NCBI GenBank assembly: GCA_028023455.1 | Contig: JAQFVV010007254.1 | Coordinates: 57,130-121,129, forward strand | Direction of reading: 5' to 3' | DNA: 64,000 nt | Source of the DNA: Epiperipatus broadwayi | Lineage: Eukaryota > Onychophora > Udeonychophora > Euonychophora > Peripatidae | Shown here: in pieces, positions 58,798 through 64,000 of the stretch | How positions within the stretch are numbered: position 1 is the stretch's first letter | Layout: each line of letters starts with the position of its first letter | Program-made: the position numbers and the translations under genes | The notes under the pieces: generated by a model | The model's input: only the letters and a program-made list of their open reading frames with translations | Database searches by the model: none | What the model was told of the DNA's origin: nothing

Positions 58798-61127
58798 TTA
58801 CTTATATGAAAAAGCAAATCGAAGGTATGTGAAACTTATTATAGTTAAAACATTAGATATTGTAAATAAGTAAATTGAAATGAAAATTTGAAAAGTGTAT
58901 AAAATTTTATGAAAAAAGAAAAAAGTGAAACTTGTATAAAAATTCCTTTGTAAATCTGTATAAGATAAAATATAAAGGTGTGAGAAGATCTGTTGTTAAT
59001 TAGTAACATTCCAGCAAACAATGGTCAGGCAAATCTATAAATAAGGCAGATAAAGATTAGATATTATTGTTTCTGTTATCATACTGGGCTAAAGAACTGA
59101 GAATGTGTGACATCAGCAGACATGAGTAAAATTAATATTACCATGCATACGTCTTTGGAGATGCATGGCTAGTGGCCTTAAATGGGAATTTGCTCGGTCT
59201 TTGCCCACCTGACTTCTAACTCACCCAGAGACGAATATCTGCTGCCTTGCCTGCTAAGTAAATTGCCATGTCCAACCATACTATGCCTGGAAATGAAGAA
59301 TGAATACAACTAAGAAACCTGAAAGCAAGAAAGAAGAAAATGAAGCCGAATGCCATAAACTGTACCAAGAGTAACCCAGCCAGCTAGAGTATCTATTACA
59401 GGACCAACCATCTCTGCAAAAGAAGTTGGTTGCGTCCCACAGGACAGTCTACAGAGTGCTCAAGTGAAATCCTAGGTAATTTTTTTTGCTATTTCATACA
59501 TGCATGTATTGATTAATTTTGGTGTTATAAAACCAAATTGAGTATAAATTAGAATGCGCAATAGTTGAAATATAATATATATAAAAAAGAAAGAACTGTT
59601 TCTAAAGTAGCTATTTTAAGAAAGGGGACAATTACTCTTTTTTCAAACTTTATCGATTATCCATTCAGAAGTTTAACTATATATTTTCCATGTTCATAGA
59701 CTCTTTTGTTATTTTAGATGTGTAAATTTATTATATCATTTAACTTAATGATGTTACTGTTTTTGTATTAAATATTATTACTACTAAATTTAGTTGTTTT
59801 TCTTGACTTTCTTTCACCAAGCGAACAAATAGTAGTATTAAATTAAATATAGGTAAAATTGAGCCTGTTAACTTTTAATTTAAATAAAGAAAGGGAAAAG
59901 ATATGCTAATAAAATGGAAAGGCATATAAATGAAAGGAGGAAGGGGCTGTATACATGTGTACTCTGCTGTCATCGGTGGTAATCTTCAAAATTTATAAAT
60001 ATTCCAAGTGCTGGGTGTCTAATAAGGCATTCTTTTAAGGATGTTTGATCCAGTAGCCAAGAGGCATCTGATCAGGAAATATAACATTGGAGTAATATAT
60101 ACATATTAGTCCAGGGTTCGGTCAGGAATTCAGACTTGAGAACAATTTAGTCTGTATTCATTCCTTGCTTGAGGTAACAGTGAAAAGCGAGAAAGAGAGT
60201 TTAATTACTAGTGTGCAATAGTGAGATTAAGCAAATAGTTTATACTTTGTGGCTAATTATTAATGTCAAATTTATCTTGTGCCTTGTTTACATTAATTAA
60301 GTTTTGTTTAAGTTGAATGGATTATCACAACTGATAATTCGTTCATTCATGTTAGGAGTTAATAGTATTCTATTAACAAAATAAAACAAACCTTCATGTA
60401 GCAAAGATCACTTTGACATTACTGTATAAAGAAGTAGTAACTGAAAAGGTACTGTTCACTAAACTAGTCGAGCATGGATGGCAAAGTTTAATTTTGTTCC
60501 TTGATTTACATTCTAGTTATGAAGACTAGATGTCTGCTAACCAATAATCGGATGACCAGTTAAATTGGCTATGAGCTAACTATCTAAAAGAAATTTTCCC
60601 ATTTGTTCAGAAGTAATCAGATCTTCTTTTCCTTTAAAACTTGTTATAAATCCTAAATCATCATTTTTTGGAAAATGTTCAATTCCGAATTGGAGATTTG
60701 AAATGCCTGAACATCCACTTAAAAAGAATAGCCAAACGTTCCTATATATATGTTTTGCTAACAATTAGTTTTATTTATTTTAAAGTTTTAATGGTTTTAA
60801 TATTCAGTATAGTAGGCAGAATATTCAATTTATTAGTCATTTAATATTTATAATCCATAAGAGGTGGGGATGATTTTTATTCACATTAAAACATCTAATA
60901 GGTCAGAAATGTGATAAAATAAAGAATATATATGTAATTCATTAATTTATACACTTGTTAAATATGTGTAACCAATCAAATTTTGCAGCTTTGCATAAGA
61001 ATCTAAAGTATAGTATAGTAAAACAAATTAATCTAGGTAATTTTTCATAAGATTAGAGAAGTGTGACAAATCTGGAAGATTTGATTGCCTACAGATATTT
61101 ATCAGGCACACTAGTCAATAAATTACA
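58798..61127. other. Unassigned sequence with a GC-richer core
   Basis: 59030-59480 is distinctly less AT-rich (e.g. TTTGCCCACCTGACTTCTAA, GGTTGCGTCCCACAGGACAG) and may be a retroelement untranslated region; no frame or terminal motif supports a class. A 62-codon minus frame at 60576-60764 reads SGISNLQFGIEHFPKNDD, LGFITSFKGKEDLITSEQ and looks protein-like, but I do not recognise it. Confidence 0.4.
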
Positions 61128-63300
61128 AATTTATCATCATCATCATTTTCAACCATTATCTATTGACTGTAGGATGAAGGTCTCTCCTAGTTCAATCCAT
61201 TTCTCTGATCTTTATCCTATCTTCTCCACATTACACTAGCATACTTTCTTATCTATCTCATATGTGATTTTTTTTTAGGGCTTTTACAATCTCTTAAAAT
61301 CCAGTTTAAGATTTCAACTGTCCATCTATTATCATCTTTTCTAGAAATGTATTCAACCCAACTTCACTTCAGTCTGACAATTCTTTCAATGATATGAATA
61401 ACACCTGTTTGTTTTCACATGCATATATTTCATTTTCAATCTTTTTTGTTACTCCTAACATAGTCTAAAGTCTCTGTATTGCTCTTCTGTTAAGTCTCCA
61501 AGTCTCACATTTATAAGTAAGAATTGGTAAAACACATTTCTTAAAAAACTTCCTTTTCAAGCATCAAACAAGTTTAATTCTATGATTAATTTCATTCATT
61601 ATGTTTCCATCTGTAGTAACATCATAATCTTTATTTTCTTTTTTTGAGAAAATCCATTGAATATTATTTTAGTCTTTTTAACGTTTTTTTTTAGTCTTTT
61701 TTCCATCTAATAACTTTTGCTACATTTTCCAAAGCTCTAAAGAATTATTTGCAAAAACAACTATATCATCTGCAAATCTAGATGACTTAAATAATCTCCA
61801 TTTATTTTTACTCCATTAGCTTCCCATTTTAATCCACAAAATACTTTTACTGTAAAAGGTTTTGGAGATATAGAATCACACTGACATACACCCTTCTCAA
61901 TATTAATCTTCCTAGTATCATTATATAATCTAATTGCTGCTGTTGCATTTTTATAAATATTCTTCAGAATATGATAATATCCTAGGTCTATACCTTGATG
62001 ATCCAATGCTTTAATCATTGAAGAAATCCTAATAAAATCAAATGCCTTTTCATAATCTACAACTCCAAAGCATAATAGCAATTCATATTTATTGGTCTTT
62101 TCTATAAATTCTCTCAATACTTGAATATGATTCATTGTACTAAAATCACTTTTAAATTCAGCTTGTTTTTTTAATTGGTTAAAATCCAAAGTTTGCTGTA
62201 GACAAGTTGTAATTATCTTAGTAAAAAATTTATATAGAACTGATAAAAGGCTGATAAATCTGTAATTTCTAATGTCTTCTTTATAACTTTTTTAAAATTT
62301 TTACATTAATACTGCATTCTTCCAATCATCTCGTATATTTTTCTTATTTAGACATTTGCTTTAAAACTTTGCCAAAAATTGTTATATTTCTTCACTTGCT
62401 TCTTTTTAAGATATCAATTGTAATTCCATCATTATCAGCTGGACCTTTCCCCATCTTAATAGATTTAATTGCATGCCTCAGTTCTTCATTTAAAATCTTG
62501 GGTAATTCAGAAAATATAATATATGTAGGAGGCACTTTTCCTTTTTCTTTATTGCTATATAATTCTTGATAGAATTCTTCCATATATTTCATGATGTCAT
62601 CTCTCTTTAGTAATAGTTTCATCTTTTTTTTAATGCAGAAATGAGTTTCCTAAGAATATCAACATGTTTTATAATCATGAGACATTTATTTTCTTCTATA
62701 GCTTTCTTGCTAGTTCATAATTATATTTTCTTATATTATGATCAACTCTTTTTTGCACTATTTTACAAAATTTGAGATATTCAATCATTCTTAATGTATC
62801 ATTTTAATTTTTTTTTCATATTCCTTCTTTTCTTCATAAATTTTCTTGTCTCAGTAGAAATTTTACTGGTCACTTTTTTATACCAAATATCTTTGTTGCA
62901 GTTTTTAAAATTGTATCAGTTATCTTCCTATTGAGTTTGTTCAAATCTGAATCATGTTCAAAATCTGTTCGTATTTGAAAACGATTTGCATGTTCTAATT
63001 TAAATTCATTGGAATGTTTCTGAAGATTATGAATATCAACTGTAAATATTGTTTTTCTTAATAATTTTTCTCTAGTTTTGTATTACCATGTATCTTACAT
63101 CTCACTAATTGATGATCGCTCCCTGTGTCAAACTTACATATTGTAAACAGGTTTTTTGCTTTTGATGGTAGTGACAAAAAACTTATCTAAATTCACATCC
63201 AGTCTTGCTTTTTAACAAACTATTTAAATTTACTTATTAAATTACAGTTTACAAGTAAATTTGTGTCTCCGTATCATTCAAGTATACTGTATTTTTAAAT
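61128..63300 (-). mobile_element. RTE-clade LINE, nearly full but degenerate
   Basis: On the minus strand, in order: endonuclease end GSDHQLVRCK (about 63100), EFKLEHANRFQIRTDFEH, the linker KRDDIMKYMEEFYQELYS and ELRHAIKSIKMGKGPADND, GITIDILK (62392-62622), then RT (61761-62189) with FKSDFSTMNHIQVLREFIEK, VVDYEKAFDFIRISSM, GVCQCDSISPKPFTV and, one frame over, SSRFADDIVVFANNSLELW. The C-terminal part follows (KCVLPILTYKCETW; RKDDNRWTVEILNWILRDC). The FADD box is intact, but frameshifts separate the pieces. The 3' end is a short (ATG)n-like tail at 61131, typical of RTE. Confidence 0.85.
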
Positions 63301-63794
63301 TATGTTCTTTACATTTATTATGCGCAAACATGACTATATATATTGATTGCGTGTGTAAGCGCGTCCGTTAAAACTTTTTTTTTTTTATTACTGATTGACT
63401 TTAAATCTCTAATATTTTTGGAAAAAGAAAAAAATATATTAGCTAGAAAAAATTTAAAATTTTTATTTCTAATCTAGCTCAGAACTTTTAACTGCCATCT
63501 GTCATTCTTTTAATCTACAGTAATCTTTTTTATAACTATATGAAGTGTGAAATTGATAGTATTAATTAATCTAGTTTTGGATAACGTTTTAAAAAGTACA
63601 ATGTTGATTTAAAATAAGCTTTATTAATGCTTTTTCATTAATGTCACTAAAAATGACAAATGATTTTTAACTTTTTATAAAGCTAATATATACATGTGTG
63701 TGTGTGCGCGCGCAAATGTATGTTAATTAATTTATTACTATAAATTATTTTAATAAGTGAAACACAGGCTTAATATATGCCATGTGTCTATATA
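63301..63794. other. Intronic sequence, nothing recognised
   Basis: Includes a (GT)n/(GC)n run near 63695. No gene. Confidence 0.4.
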
Positions 63795-63990
63795 TGTAAT
63801 ATAGGGTATATGAGCACAGACTTTCACATGACCCTCCACTCTATCTAATAACACTGATACACTCAAGCACATATATGCTGAAAAGATAAATAATCACCAA
63901 TATACGTATTTCATGCTAAACCAGCAATCATCAGTTGGTCCAGATTATCATCTCCCACACATATATACTATAAGGCTCAGATATTTATTA
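63795..63990 (-). repeat. Hammerhead repeat family C, copy 5
   Basis: Same order as the left arm of copy 4: GAGCACAGACTTTCA, CTGATACACTCAAGCAC, AAAAGATAAATAATCACCAA, ribozyme, CATCTCCCACACATATAT. It may continue beyond the window as a fold-back. Confidence 0.75.
63897..63941 (-). ncRNA. Hammerhead ribozyme, family C, intact core
   Basis: Minus strand: GGACCAA, CTGATGA, TTGCTGGTTTAGCAT, GAA, self-complementary stem III ATACGTAT, A, TTGG. The pair closing stem II next to the core is U-U; the next four pairs are good. Confidence 0.75.
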
Positions 63991-64000
63991 AGATAGACAA

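Larger units (their letters stand above)
47055..64000 (+). other. 5' part of the downstream ACE intron
   Basis: This is the sequence after the second ACE exon to the window end. It holds PLE, hAT-type, RTE and hammerhead repeats listed separately. I searched by eye for the next ACE exon and did not find it. Confidence 0.65.

Overview
This window is animal nuclear DNA from an AT-rich invertebrate with long introns. It is not bacterial: there are no operons or long ORFs, but there are spliced exons, a tRNA-derived SINE family, RTE non-LTR retrotransposons, Penelope-like elements (PLEs) and remnants of MULE, hAT and Merlin DNA transposons. The lineage cannot be fixed from the sequence.

The only recognised host gene is an angiotensin-converting enzyme (ACE, peptidase family M2) on the + strand. 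Two consecutive exons are present (5315-5459 and 46956-47054). They join in phase across an intron of about 41.5 kb and encode the part of the catalytic domain that lies after the HEXXH zinc site. The zinc-site exons lie upstream of the window and the next exon (the YFVSF...HEALC part) was not found downstream. The rest of the window is ACE intron filled with transposable elements.

Layout: 0.7-5.6 kb minisatellite, SINE, a palindromic PLE fragment and ACE exon 1. 6.7-12 kb hammerhead repeat family C, a MULE remnant, hammerhead family A and a degenerate hAT. 12.4-13.6 kb a compound family A insertion with a 19-bp target-site duplication. 15.4-20.7 kb two PLE copies head to head (about 5.2 kb palindrome) carrying a SINE, a fold-back insert and a family D hammerhead insert. 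20.7-21.9 kb a tandem satellite (family E) with a hammerhead in each unit. 23.5-28.4 kb fold-back elements and a Merlin element with an 8-bp duplication. 28.5-32.8 kb nested TIR elements with GT-rich tandem arrays. 33-45 kb SINEs, non-LTR fragments, a second family A array and another GT-rich array. 47-54.5 kb ACE exon 2 and three more palindromic PLE remnants, one interrupted by a family B hammerhead array. 50-64 kb hAT-type elements, family C repeats and a degenerate RTE element.

The most notable feature is the number of hammerhead ribozyme (HHR) motifs: about 20 copies in at least five sequence families (A-E), all type I with minimal stem III, several with an intact catalytic core. Families A, B and D also share a CTGAAC...GTTCAG hairpin upstream of the ribozyme. 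Such ribozymes are known from PLE terminal repeats, retrozymes and animal satellites. Here PLE coding remnants and non-coding ribozyme repeats lie together in tandem, inverted and nested arrangements, which suggests that non-autonomous ribozyme elements are mobilised by PLE machinery.
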